DNA of 64,000 nt from Moorella thermoacetica (GTDB taxonomy: Bacteria > Bacillota > DSM-521 > Neomoorellales > Neomoorellaceae). A program made the translations under genes and the position numbers. Position 1 is the stretch's first letter, and every line of letters begins with the position of its first letter. The stretch spans positions 2,010,001 to 2,074,000 of the forward strand of contig NZ_CP012369.1 of the NCBI RefSeq assembly GCF_001267405.1. The letters are read 5' to 3'. Below the pieces are notes generated by a model. It was not told the DNA's origin. It worked only from the letters and a program-made list of their open reading frames with translations, and ran no database searches. Shown in pieces: positions 8,151-16,172 of this stretch.

Positions 8151-8882
8151 TTAATCTCCATCTGCGGCTACGGCCAGGGCCTCTTCCAGGGTGAAATTGC
8201 CGTTGTACAGGGAGCGACCCAGGATGGCCCCTTCCACTCCCTCGGCTGCCAGTTCCTTGAGCTTCCGGAGGTCGTCCAGGCTGGCAATACCCCCGGAGGC
8301 AATGATCTTTAGGCCGCCGCTGCGCGCCATCTCCCGGGTGGCGGCAATGTTGGGCCCCTGGAGGGTGCCGTCGCGGCCGATGTCGGTAAAAACGGCCCGC
8401 GTGACCCCCAGGGACGCCATTTGCCGGGCAAACTCCACTGCTCCCCTGGCTACCGTAGCTTCCCAGCCCTCGATGGCCACCTGGCCGTCAAGGCTGTCAA
8501 TACCGACAACCACCCGTTCGCCATAACGTTCCACCGCCGTGGCCACAACTTCCGGGTTGGTAATGGCTACCGTCCCCAGGACCACCCGGGAGGCCCCGGC
8601 TGCCAGGACACCCGCCAGGCTTTCCAGGCTGCGGATACCGCCGCCCACCTGGACCGGCACCCCGGCGGCCCTGATAATGGCTGCAATAACCTCCAGGTTC
8701 CGCGGCCGGCCGGCAAAGGCGCCGTCCAGGTCCACCACATGGAGCCAGCGGGCGCCCCGTTCCACCCAGCCCCGGGCAACGGCCACCGGATCCGTGGAAT
8801 AGACGGTCTCGGCTTCGATACGTCCCTGGTAGAGGCGCACGCATCGCCCCTCCCGCAAATCAATGGCCGGCATTACCAGCAT
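8151..8882 (-). CDS. hisA: Phosphoribosylformimino-AICAR-P isomerase
   Basis: Isomerises ProFAR to PRFAR in histidine synthesis. The 243-aa barrel has the two catalytic Asp motifs, [14 protein letters not shown] near residue 8 and [16 protein letters not shown] near residue 130, plus the phosphate loops [11 protein letters not shown] and IIASGGIAS. Length is typical. Its start overlaps the 3' end of hisH by 23 bp, so translation is probably coupled. It lies in the his operon between hisH and hisF, the usual order. Confidence 0.96.
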   Translation of the reverse strand: MLVMPAIDLREGRCVRLYQGRIEAETVYSTDPVAVARGWVERGARWLHVVDLDGAFAGRPRNLEVIAAIIRAAGVPVQVGGGIRSLESLAGVLAAGASRVVLGTVAITNPEVVATAVERYGERVVVGIDSLDGQVAIEGWEATVARGAVEFARQMASLGVTRAVFTDIGRDGTLQGPNIAATREMARSGGLKIIASGGIASLDDLRKLKELAAEGVEGAILGRSLYNGNFTLEEALAVAADGD

Positions 8883-9492
8883 GGCGCACCAACTCCCCGA
8901 AATTCTTTAAAACTTCCAGGCCCCGGCGGCTGCTCTTCTCCGGGTGAAACTGGACCCCGAAGAGGTTGCCCCTCTGGATGCTGACGGCAAACTCCAGGCC
9001 GTATTCGGTGGTGCCGGTTACCACTTCTTCCTCCCGGGGTACAATATAATACGAATGGACAAAGTAAAAGTCTGTACCCCCGGGGATTCCCCGGAAGAGG
9101 GCCCCCGGCCGCGGGAAACGGACCTGGTTCCAGCCCATATGGGGAACTTTTATGCCGGCCGGTAACCTCTTGACCTCTCCCGGCAGGAGATCCAGGCCGG
9201 CTACCTGCCCCCCCTCCTCGCTGGTGGAGAAAAGGAGTTGTAGCCCCAGGCAGATGCCCAGCAAGGGCACGCCCCGCTCCGCAACCTCGCGGATGGCTGC
9301 CACCAGCCCCTTCTGCTGCAGGTTGGCCATAGCGTCGGCAAAGGCCCCCACCCCGGGCAGAATGACACCGGGAGCAGCGGTGATCTCTCCTGGGTCGTCG
9401 GTTACCTCGACCGGGTAACCAAGGCGGTCCAGGGCCTTCTGGACGCTTAAAAGGTTGCCCATACCATAGTCGATGATAGCAATCGGCCGCAC
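8860..9492 (-). CDS. hisH: Imidazole glycerol phosphate synthase, glutaminase subunit
   Basis: Class I glutamine amidotransferase that supplies ammonia to HisF. The nucleophile Cys is in LLGICLGLQLL (about residue 81), and the His-x-Glu partners are in GVQFHPEKS (about 188-196). The start MRPIAIIDYGMGNL and 210-aa length are typical. It is preceded by a 125-bp spacer after hisB and overlaps hisA downstream. Confidence 0.96.
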   Translation of the reverse strand: MRPIAIIDYGMGNLLSVQKALDRLGYPVEVTDDPGEITAAPGVILPGVGAFADAMANLQQKGLVAAIREVAERGVPLLGICLGLQLLFSTSEEGGQVAGLDLLPGEVKRLPAGIKVPHMGWNQVRFPRPGALFRGIPGGTDFYFVHSYYIVPREEEVVTGTTEYGLEFAVSIQRGNLFGVQFHPEKSSRRGLEVLKNFGELVRHAGNAGH

Positions 9493-9617
9493 TTCTTTAG
9501 TCCTCCGGAATTAACTCTTTCATTAGCCGGCTTGGTCTTCCTTCGCTCCCTGTTCCTCGCCTAAGCGGCCCGGGGTTCACTCCTGGCGCCTGGTGTCTTG
9601 CCGCCACGATGCCCTTC
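9493..9617 (-). other. hisB-hisH spacer with a possible fragment of the operon repeat family
   Basis: No gene is visible in these 125 bp. Just after the hisB stop the minus strand reads GAAGGGCATCGTGGCGGC, loosely like the boundary motif found after hisZ, purN, purF and within purS. The GGAGGACT near 9500 is the hisH ribosome site. Confidence 0.3.
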
Positions 9618-10208
9618 TTACGACAAGATACCTTTGGTGGAGGGTATCCCCTGCTCCCGCGGGTCCAGGGTGACGGCCTGCCTGATGGCCCGACCCAGGG
9701 CTTTGAACAGGGCTTCCGCCAGGTGGTGGGCGTTATGGCCGGCCAGTTGCCGGACGTGGAGGGTCAGCCCGCTGTTATTCACCATGGCCCGCAGGAACTC
9801 CTCCACCAGCTCCGTCTCCAGGCTGCCAATCCGGCCCGGGGGGAGTTCCAGGCCCCAGGCCAGGTAGGGACGGCCGCTGAAATCCAGGGCTACCAGCACC
9901 AGGGCCTCGTCCATGGGCACCAGGGCACTGCCGTAACGGCTAATCCCCTTCTTATCCCCCAGGGCCTTTTTTACGGCCTGTCCGAGGCAGATGCCGATAT
10001 CCTCGACGGTGTGATGGTTATCTACCTCCAGGTCTCCCTCGGCCCAGACCTTCAGGTCCAAGAGGCCGTGGCGGGCCATCTGGGCCAGGAGGTGATCAAA
10101 GAAGGGGATACCGCTGCTCCCCTGCCAGGTACCGCTCCCGTCCAGGGCAACCTTCAAGCGAATGTTTGTTTCCGTGGTCTGGCGCTCAATCAGGGCCTCG
10201 CGACTCAT
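9618..10208 (-). CDS. hisB: Imidazoleglycerol-phosphate dehydratase
   Basis: Removes water from imidazole glycerol phosphate to give imidazole acetol phosphate. The 196-aa protein has the manganese-binding motifs FFDHLLAQMARHG and DNHHTVEDIGICLG, then the second half-repeat with HVRQLAGHNAHHLAEALFKALGRA. It is the monofunctional dehydratase, with no histidinol-phosphatase domain. It follows hisD by 6 bp. The next enzyme in the pathway, aminotransferase HisC, is not encoded nearby. Confidence 0.96.
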   Translation of the reverse strand: MSREALIERQTTETNIRLKVALDGSGTWQGSSGIPFFDHLLAQMARHGLLDLKVWAEGDLEVDNHHTVEDIGICLGQAVKKALGDKKGISRYGSALVPMDEALVLVALDFSGRPYLAWGLELPPGRIGSLETELVEEFLRAMVNNSGLTLHVRQLAGHNAHHLAEALFKALGRAIRQAVTLDPREQGIPSTKGILS

Positions 10209-10214
10209 GACGGG

Positions 10215-11489
10215 TCATTCCTCCCGTAGCTCGATGGCCCGGGCGTGCCCCTCCAGGCCCTCGGCCCGGGCCAGAGCCTGGATATATCCCGCGGCAGCCC
10301 GGAAGCCCGCCCGGTTGCAGGCAATCAAGCTACTTTTCTTTAAAAAGGTGTCTACGCTCAGGGGTGAATAGAACCTGGCCGTGCCGCCGGTGGGTAGGAC
10401 GTGGCTGGGACCGGCCAGGTAATCGCCCAGGGGCTCGGAACTATAAGGCCCCAGGAAAATCGCCCCGGCATTCTCCACCCGGCCCAGCCATGACCAGGGT
10501 TCAGATACGTACAGCTCCAGGTGCTCCGGGGCCAGGGAGTTGGCCAGGTCCATGGCAGCGTCCAGGCCCGTCACCACTACGGCGGCGCCGTAATCGGCCA
10601 GGGAACGGCTGGCAATCTCCCGCCTGGGCAAGGCTTCGAGCTGGCGGGTAACTTCCTCCCCCACCGCCCGGGCCAGGCCGGCATCCGGCGTGATGAGGAC
10701 TGCCCCGGCCAGGGCGTCGTGTTCGGCCTGGGAGAGAAGGTCGGCCGCCACCCAGTCCGGCCGGGCCTTTCCATCGGCGATCACGACAATCTCACTGGGC
10801 CCGGCCAGCATGTCGATATCCACCTGGCCGTAGACTTCCTTCTTCGCCAGGGTAACGTAGATATTCCCCGGCCCGGCGATCTTATTCACCGGGGCCACTT
10901 TCTCCGTACCGTAGGCCAGGGCGGCCACGGCCTGGGCGCCCCCCATTTTGTAGATCTCTTCTACTCCGGCTTCCGCTGCCGCCACCAAGAGCAGGGGCGG
11001 TAGTGTCCCGTCCCGCCGCGGCGGTGTCGCTAGGGCAATCTCCCTGACCCCGGCCACCCGGGCCGGTACAGCGGTCATCAATACCGACGAAGGGTAAGCC
11101 GCCGTGCCACCTGGCACATAAAGCCCCACCCGTCCCAGGGGCCGGCAGATCTGGCCCAGGATGGTGCCGTCCGCTGCCGTCTCCATCCAGGAACCGCGGG
11201 GTTGGCGGCGGTGATAAGTGGCGATATTGTCCCTGGCGATCCTCAGGGCTTCCAGAAGGTCCGGGCTAACGGCCCTGTAAGCGGCCCCAATCTCTTCTCT
11301 GGTTACCCGGAAGCCAGCCTCCTTAAGGTCGACACCGTCCAGTTCCAGGGTATAGCGCTCCACCGCAGCCTGGCCTTCCCTCTTCACGGCGGCAATAATC
11401 TCCCGCACCCTGGCTGCCACCCCTTCCCGGGCCAGGAGACGCCCGGACCAGCGGCGCTTTACCTCTTTACCATCAATTAGTGGTAGCAA
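10215..11489 (-). CDS. hisD: Histidinol dehydrogenase
   Basis: Zinc enzyme that oxidises histidinol to histidine in two NAD-dependent steps. Family motifs include VGLYVPGGTAAYPSSVLM, KMGGAQAVAALAYGTE, DMLAGPSEIVVIAD, LLSQAEHDA and the C-terminal GPSHVLPTGGTARFYSPLSVDTFLKKSS. The 424-aa length is normal. The start is a TTG at 11489 with GGGGGGAGAAAAGA just upstream; it overlaps the end of hisG by 17 bp, implying coupling. Confidence 0.96.
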   Translation of the reverse strand: MLPLIDGKEVKRRWSGRLLAREGVAARVREIIAAVKREGQAAVERYTLELDGVDLKEAGFRVTREEIGAAYRAVSPDLLEALRIARDNIATYHRRQPRGSWMETAADGTILGQICRPLGRVGLYVPGGTAAYPSSVLMTAVPARVAGVREIALATPPRRDGTLPPLLLVAAAEAGVEEIYKMGGAQAVAALAYGTEKVAPVNKIAGPGNIYVTLAKKEVYGQVDIDMLAGPSEIVVIADGKARPDWVAADLLSQAEHDALAGAVLITPDAGLARAVGEEVTRQLEALPRREIASRSLADYGAAVVVTGLDAAMDLANSLAPEHLELYVSEPWSWLGRVENAGAIFLGPYSSEPLGDYLAGPSHVLPTGGTARFYSPLSVDTFLKKSSLIACNRAGFRAAAGYIQALARAEGLEGHARAIELREE

Positions 11490-12159
11490 TCTTTTCTCCC
11501 CCCTGGCCGGCCGCCCGCTTCAGGGCTTCCACCACCGATGTCAGGCGGCGGTAATTTATGCGGTAGCTGACCCGGTTGGCTATCAGGCGGGCGGTAGAAG
11601 AAAAAATGGGGGCTACCTCCACCAGGTCATTCTCCTTTAAGGTCCGGCCGGTAGATACAATATCGACAATCAGGTCCGCCAGTCCCGCCCGGGGCGCCAG
11701 CTCGATATTGCCGTGCAATTTAATGATTTCCACCGGGAGGCCCCGTTCCTGGAAAAAGGAAGCCGCCACCCGGGGGAACTTAGTGGCCACCCGCCGGCTG
11801 CCGGCCAGCAAGTTTTCCAGGGATCGCCCGGCCTCCTCCCAGCGCTCCCGGGGGGCGGCCACCACAAAGCGGCAGTAGCCGAAACCCAGGTCCACCAGTT
11901 CAAAGACATCGGCCCCGGCCTCGGCCAGGGTGTCCTTCCCCACGATGCCCAGGTCGGCGGCCCCGTATTCGACATAGGTCGGTACATCGGTGGGCCGGCA
12001 GATCAGATAGCGTATCCCCGGGGCGGGAAAAGTAAAGGTCAGCTGTCTGGCCTCGGTAGCTACCCCTTCTACCGGTAGCCCGGCTGCCTGTAATAATTGC
12101 AGGGCGTCCTGGCCCAGTTTACCCTTCGGCAGGGCCAGGGTGAGCAGGTTGGTTACCAT
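11473..12159 (-). CDS. hisG: ATP phosphoribosyltransferase, short form catalytic subunit
   Basis: First and committed step of histidine synthesis: ATP plus PRPP to phosphoribosyl-ATP. At about 228 aa it is the short HisG lacking the C-terminal histidine-binding domain, so it needs HisZ, encoded upstream. Typical motifs are LALPKGKLGQDALQLL, GAADLGIVGKDTLAE and the PRPP-binding LADLIVDIVSTGRTLKENDL. I chose the ATG at 12159, preceded by CGGAGGAAGT; an ATG at 12207 adds 16 residues without a ribosome site and runs toward the repeat in the spacer. Confidence 0.95.
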   Translation of the reverse strand: MVTNLLTLALPKGKLGQDALQLLQAAGLPVEGVATEARQLTFTFPAPGIRYLICRPTDVPTYVEYGAADLGIVGKDTLAEAGADVFELVDLGFGYCRFVVAAPRERWEEAGRSLENLLAGSRRVATKFPRVAASFFQERGLPVEIIKLHGNIELAPRAGLADLIVDIVSTGRTLKENDLVEVAPIFSSTARLIANRVSYRINYRRLTSVVEALKRAAGQGGEKIATTN

Positions 12160-12216
12160 TACTTCCTCCGAAAATAGACTTCTGGTAAAAATGGAAGTCA
12201 ATACCATCCAGCCTGG

Positions 12217-12456
12217 GGGCTGGAGGGTACAGCTCCGGCCTCCGGTGGTTCTCGGCTAGCAAACTTAGCGCTCAGCCTTGCTCGGCGTCGGGGGTGGCTC
12301 GGCTTTATCTCTTTGATCATTCATAACGGGGTGTGGTACTTCTCATTCCTCAAGCCACTTTGCGATCCCCATCCCGTTCACCGCCGCCTCGCTTCGGCTT
12401 CGCGTAAGTATCTGACGCCTCGAACCAAGTCGCCCTCCGCCTGTACCCTCCAGCCC
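12217..12456 (-). repeat. 240-bp structured repeat (copy A) with perfect 16-bp inverted ends, between hisZ and hisG
   Basis: GGGCTGGAGGGTACAG at 12217-12232 is the exact reverse complement of CTGTACCCTCCAGCCC at 12441-12456. Between them lie segments also present in a second copy in the purC-purB spacer: GTTCTCGGCTAGCAAACTT (here from 12249) and GGCTTCGCG..AAGTATC. This copy has roughly 95 bp more in its middle than copy B. No reading frame of note is present. It fills most of the 369-bp gap between hisZ and hisG and would be transcribed as part of the operon. Confidence 0.65.
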
Positions 12457-12520
12457 TCTGCCTCAGCCTACATTTTATGGTTCGCTGGCGGGGACGTCAG
12501 CCACCATGAAGGGCTCCTCC
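12434..12520 (-). repeat. Outer part of the operon repeat next to the hisZ 3' end
   Basis: 12434-12483 closely matches 28733-28783 at the end of purC (shared CCTCCGCCTGTA, GCCTCAGCCTACA and GGTTC blocks). 12501-12520 (CCACCATGAAGGGCTCCTCC) matches the boundary motif seen at 22136-22157, 23943-23962 and 28417-28446, each adjacent to a gene's 3' end. Confidence 0.5.
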
Positions 12521-12528
12521 AAAAATAC

Positions 12529-13698
12529 TTACTCCCCGATCCATTCCAGGTTCAAGCCGCGGGCGGCGGCCCGGGCTGCCGCCTCCTGGCGGCTCCGGCT
12601 CTCGCCGTCGAGAACTACCGCCGTTCCTTTGCTGCGCAATTCCCGCGCCCTTTTCAGGAGGGCAGCCAGGTCCCGCCCGGCCACCAGGTAGCCTCCCGCA
12701 AGCGAGGCCGGTGCCGTCTCTCCCCGGGCCAGGAGCAACCGCTCCAGGCCCAGGGCAAAACCCGTAGCCGGGCAGGGATAACCGAACTGGGCCAGCAGGC
12801 CGTCATAACGGCCGCCGCCGCAAACCGGGGCTCCCAGGCCCGGCACATAACCTTCAAAGACAATGCCCGTATAATAATCAAAGTCCCGCAGAATACCAAG
12901 GTCGATAAAAAGCCACTTCTCCAGGCCGGCGGCCCCCAGGGCCTCCCAGACCCGGGACAACTCTGCCAGGGAAGCGGCCGCAGCCGTCCGGCCGAAACAA
13001 GCCCGGGCTTCCTCCAGGGCTTCCCGGCCACCGTGGATGGTGGCCAGCAGCTCCAAGCGCCGCCGGCGTTCACCTTCCAGATGGTACTCATCATAGATCC
13101 GTTCCAGGGCTACCAGGTCCTTGCTGGCCAGGGCGGATTTGATACCGGCCACCGCTTCGGGCGGCAGAGCCAGATCCTGGAGAACGCCTTTGGTCACGGC
13201 CACCTGGCCCAGGCCCAGCCGGAAATCCTCCAGACCGGCCTGCGCCAGACTCTCCACCGCCAGGGCGATAATCTCGACATCTCCGGCCACTCCCCCGGCG
13301 CCAATAAGTTCGACGCCGGCCTGGTGAAACTCCCGCCGGCGGCCGGCCTGGGGCTCCTCATAGCGGAAGACCCGGGCGCTATACCCCAGGCGCAGGGGTA
13401 GTTCCCGGCGCCGCAGGGAGGTTGCCACCAGGCGGGCAATGGGGGCGGTCATTTCCGGCCGTAGGGCCAGGACCCGCCCCTGGCAGTCGATAAACTTGTA
13501 GAGGGCCCCTTCTTCCCCGGCCGGGGAGCCGGCCTGAAAGGTAGTGGCGAATTCAAAGGTCGGGGTCATTACTTCCTGGTAACCCCAGCTGCGAAAACAA
13601 TTTAACAGTCGCTGCTCCAGCTGCCGGAGGGCGGCCGCCTCCGGCGGTAGAAGATCACTTACCCCGGCCGGTAGCTGGAGGGGAAGGTTGCTGGCCAA
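12529..13698 (-). CDS. hisZ: ATP phosphoribosyltransferase regulatory subunit
   Basis: HisRS-like paralogue that assembles with short HisG and confers activity and histidine feedback. The 389-aa protein has class II synthetase-like motifs (LPAGVSDLLPPEA near the start, YQEVMTPTFEF, LRPEMTAPIARLVA, YSARVFRYEEPQAGRRREFHQAGVELIG) and PATGFALGLERL near residue 320. It lacks the anticodon-binding domain of HisS, and lies at the head of the his operon. The start is TTG at 13698, 8 nt after TAGGTG. Confidence 0.95.
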   Translation of the reverse strand: MASNLPLQLPAGVSDLLPPEAAALRQLEQRLLNCFRSWGYQEVMTPTFEFATTFQAGSPAGEEGALYKFIDCQGRVLALRPEMTAPIARLVATSLRRRELPLRLGYSARVFRYEEPQAGRRREFHQAGVELIGAGGVAGDVEIIALAVESLAQAGLEDFRLGLGQVAVTKGVLQDLALPPEAVAGIKSALASKDLVALERIYDEYHLEGERRRRLELLATIHGGREALEEARACFGRTAAAASLAELSRVWEALGAAGLEKWLFIDLGILRDFDYYTGIVFEGYVPGLGAPVCGGGRYDGLLAQFGYPCPATGFALGLERLLLARGETAPASLAGGYLVAGRDLAALLKRARELRSKGTAVVLDGESRSRQEAAARAAARGLNLEWIGE

Positions 13699-13722
13699 CC
13701 CGTTTGCACCTACTTTACTATG

Positions 13723-13767
13723 TTAACGTATTAACGTAATAATAGCACAAGCCGTCCCTCCGGGCAA
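13723..13767 (-). promoter_or_regulatory. his operon promoter with a tandem-repeat operator
   Basis: On the minus strand TTGCCC (13767-13762), a 17-bp spacer and TATTAT (13744-13739) make a good sigma-A promoter. Immediately downstream, over the expected start site, the octamer TTAACGTA is repeated twice in tandem (13723-13730 and 13731-13738, plus-strand reading). A protein bound there would block initiation. The neighbouring TrpR-like gene is the obvious candidate. The remaining 159 bp up to 13926 hold nothing I can support. Confidence 0.6.
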
Positions 13768-13926
13768 AGGCCCGTTGCCGCCATCCACAGCCCTCACTCC
13801 CGATTGGTACCCTTAAACGCAGTCGCATACAGAAAAGCTGCCATTTACACCCGGGCCTGCCGGCCACCTGTCAGTGCCCTCCGCCCAAACCCCGTCCCGG
13901 CCCGCTACCGGACGTCTACAGAGGTC

Positions 13927-14226
13927 CTACTTACCATTACCCTCCAGGCGCTCCAGGATTAATTTATAGCCATCAGCGCCGTAGTTTAAAAAGCGTTTGA
14001 CCCGGCTGATGGTGGCCGTGCTGGCCCCGGTGGCTTCGGCGATGGCCGTATAGGTCACTCCCCGGCGCAGGAGACGAGCTACGGCCAGGCGCTGGGCCAT
14101 GGCTTTGATTTCGGCGGTAGTACAGAGGTCTTCAAAGAAGCGGTAACACTCATCAATATCTTCCAGGGCCAGGATGGCCCGGAAGAGATCATCAACCTGA
14201 GGATCGCGCAACTTATCGCTTACCAT
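13927..14226 (-). CDS. TrpR-like transcriptional regulator of the YerC/HisR type
   Basis: A 99-aa DNA-binding protein of the TrpR superfamily (YerC/YecD group). The helix-turn-helix is GVTYTAIAEATGASTATISRVKRFL (about residues 59-83), preceded by the helical DLFRAILALEDIDECYRFFEDLCT core. I chose the ATG at 14226, 5 nt after GGGGGAGGGTG; an upstream ATG at 14271 has no ribosome site. Members of this group have been proposed to repress histidine biosynthesis (HisR) in Gram-positive bacteria. Its position directly upstream of hisZ and the repeat at the hisZ promoter fit that role. Confidence 0.85.
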   Translation of the reverse strand: MVSDKLRDPQVDDLFRAILALEDIDECYRFFEDLCTTAEIKAMAQRLAVARLLRRGVTYTAIAEATGASTATISRVKRFLNYGADGYKLILERLEGNGK

Positions 14227-14369
14227 AAAGCACCCTCCCCCGTATAAACGGCAGCATGACCACGGCAGCAATCAAGTCCCTGATAAAATTCCCGAGAGAT
14301 ACTCTATAAACCCCAGCAACTACTTTTCGCTACCAGCCTGAATTTTTCCTCCTAACAGCCCCTGTCCCT

Positions 14370-14597
14370 TCAACCAATCAACCTGGTCAGCCATGAGGTT
14401 ACCGGGCCAAAAAAACGGGCCAGCATTTTAGCCGGGCTGGGAACTGGTAAATGGAAAGCCAGGCCCAGGCTCAGGGCCAGGCCGAGGGACCAGACAATGC
14501 CCATAACAGCCAGCTCCCGCCACTCTTTTTTTTGCCAGAGGGCCGGAGCGTCCAGGTAGGCGATGACCAGGAAAGCCAGGATAATTAAAGCGATCAT
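14370..14597 (-). CDS. Small two-helix membrane protein of the ger cluster (75 aa)
   Basis: Not assigned to a named family. The chosen ATG at 14597 follows GGGGGTATTACTA and gives MIALIILAFLVIAYLDAP, a first membrane helix, then AVMGIVWSLGLALSLGLAF, a second, and an amphipathic tail ending SWLTRLIG. A longer frame to 14732 exists but lacks a start signal. It lies 150 bp downstream of gerC on the same strand, so it may be a fourth member of the germinant receptor operon; small two-helix accessory subunits are known for some ger operons. Confidence 0.6.
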   Translation of the reverse strand: MIALIILAFLVIAYLDAPALWQKKEWRELAVMGIVWSLGLALSLGLAFHLPVPSPAKMLARFFGPVTSWLTRLIG

Positions 14598-14747
14598 TAG
14601 TAATACCCCCAGCGCAGTTTTATCTTTACGCCTGTACCTGAAAACAGCCTGCTGGTGCCGTGCCGGCGGTAGGAAACACTCATCCGGCCGGGAGACACCC
14701 GCAATGGTCAAACACGGCCGACAGCCTGCCAAGGCTCTTAAAAAAGT

Positions 14748-16172
14748 CTATCTCGTCATGCCCTGGGTGGAGACTTTACCGCCCACGGCCCCCACTCTAC
14801 CAGGGGTCCTGTTGGTCATGCCCGTCCTTCGTAGCTGTAACTCCACCTGCACCTGTACTCGCGCCCGGGTAAATTCTTCGTTCCAATGATCCTGGACCTG
14901 GTGCCAGTAACGGGGGTTGCTCCGGTGCAGGATCTCGCCGAAACCGAAGATATCCGTCTGGAACTCCTGCTGGGCTTTACGCAGGGCGAGAAGAACGCGT
15001 TCCTCGATGGCCTTGTTGACGGCCTCCTGGAGAGAGAGCAACTGTTCCTGGTTATCGGGATTAAAGTTACCCGTCACCTCTATCAAGTCTCCTTGACCAC
15101 GGATCCCCACCATAAAGGTAACCTGCTGGCCCTGAACCTGGGCCTTGGTTTTGGCGCTAACGCGGTGAAAGACGACGGAAACCTGAGCCGGCGCGGAGAG
15201 GGTGGTTTGCGCCAGGGGCAGATCCCGGTTACCCCCCTTCTCCGCGCCGGGGGTCTGTCCCTGACCGGGACTGCCTCCCTTACCCGTGGTTGAACTTAGG
15301 CCACCAGCCGTACCCTGCCCCGTTCCCGTGGCTCCGGCGGGCAGGGGTACCGTAACAACCCCCTCCGTTACCTCTCCCCGCAGCCACATCAGCCCGTTAG
15401 CCTCCTTTTCGTCGAGCCAGCCAGCCAGGCGGTCGTAACGGAAGGCGCCGGCGCCTTTAATTACCACAGCCTCGGGTTGTGTTTTCCCTTTCCCTCCTCC
15501 TTCGTTGCCGCCTCCTTTAGCGTCCCGACCCTCGCCGCCTGTTTCCTTGCTCTCCTGCTCCGGTGTCGGCGTCATAACCACCTCCGGCAGGGCCGGGTTG
15601 TCTCCGGGCGCCTCCCACATAGCCAGGAGGTCCTTTAACTCCACTTTAAACGTGGTGCGATTACGCAAGATCCCCGTCAGGATGGTACCGGGATTCAGCT
15701 CGATCCCCGGCGGCAGGTCCAGCACCTTACGCGCTTCGCCCTTGGTGATTAAAATAGGCGTTGTCAGGCGCATCTGGCGATCACGGAGGAAGAGGTCTAA
15801 GTAATTGAGGCCGCGCCGGGCCAGGTCCTCGCCTATAATTATCACCCTGTTCTGGGCCCAAAAGAGGCGCCGCGGCACCTGTCCTTCCAGGCGCCTGGTC
15901 GCCTGGGCAAAGTCGCTACCAACGGCGCTGACGACCTCGCCCGCTTTTTTGGGTTCACCGCCACCACCGCCGCCCATGGAGGGGCCGCCGCCTACGGCCC
16001 TGGGGATAACTACAAAGGTAGTCAGGCGTACCTGGCCCCCGGGAGCACTATCCAGGGCTACCGCCATGATAATAGCCAGTTCCTCAATCTCATGCCGGCT
16101 CCAACAACCAGATAGGGTGGGCAGGCCCAGGATCAGCAAGACAGCAGCCAGTACCCGCCGGCACCAGATCAT
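14748..16172 (-). CDS. Ger(x)C family spore germination lipoprotein
   Basis: C subunit of a germinant receptor, anchored by lipid to the outer face of the spore inner membrane. The ATG at 16172 overlaps the gerB-type stop codon by one base (TGATG) and gives MIWCRRVLAAVLLILGLPTLSGC, a lipoprotein signal peptide with lipobox LSGC at Cys23. The Ger(x)C fold follows, with TRRLEGQVPRRLFWAQNRVIIIGEDLARRG and a C-terminal domain ending in VQVQVELQLRRTG. The 474-aa protein is longer than usual because of Gly/Lys/Thr-rich low-complexity insertions near residues 62-72, 205-235 and 275-320. Confidence 0.9.
   Translation of the reverse strand: MIWCRRVLAAVLLILGLPTLSGCWSRHEIEELAIIMAVALDSAPGGQVRLTTFVVIPRAVGGGPSMGGGGGGEPKKAGEVVSAVGSDFAQATRRLEGQVPRRLFWAQNRVIIIGEDLARRGLNYLDLFLRDRQMRLTTPILITKGEARKVLDLPPGIELNPGTILTGILRNRTTFKVELKDLLAMWEAPGDNPALPEVVMTPTPEQESKETGGEGRDAKGGGNEGGGKGKTQPEAVVIKGAGAFRYDRLAGWLDEKEANGLMWLRGEVTEGVVTVPLPAGATGTGQGTAGGLSSTTGKGGSPGQGQTPGAEKGGNRDLPLAQTTLSAPAQVSVVFHRVSAKTKAQVQGQQVTFMVGIRGQGDLIEVTGNFNPDNQEQLLSLQEAVNKAIEERVLLALRKAQQEFQTDIFGFGEILHRSNPRYWHQVQDHWNEEFTRARVQVQVELQLRRTGMTNRTPGRVGAVGGKVSTQGMTR

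Noticed and set aside
7409-11480. Long open frames antisense to the his, pur and ger genes
   Set aside because: High GC at third positions opens long reverse frames throughout the window. They lack ribosome sites and known motifs, while the sense genes are unambiguous.
12217-12456. T-box, cobalamin or c-di-GMP riboswitch for the operon repeat
   Set aside because: The T-box AGGGTGG-ACCGCG sequence, the B12 box and the GEMM core are all absent, and the element lies inside operons after upstream genes rather than in a leader.
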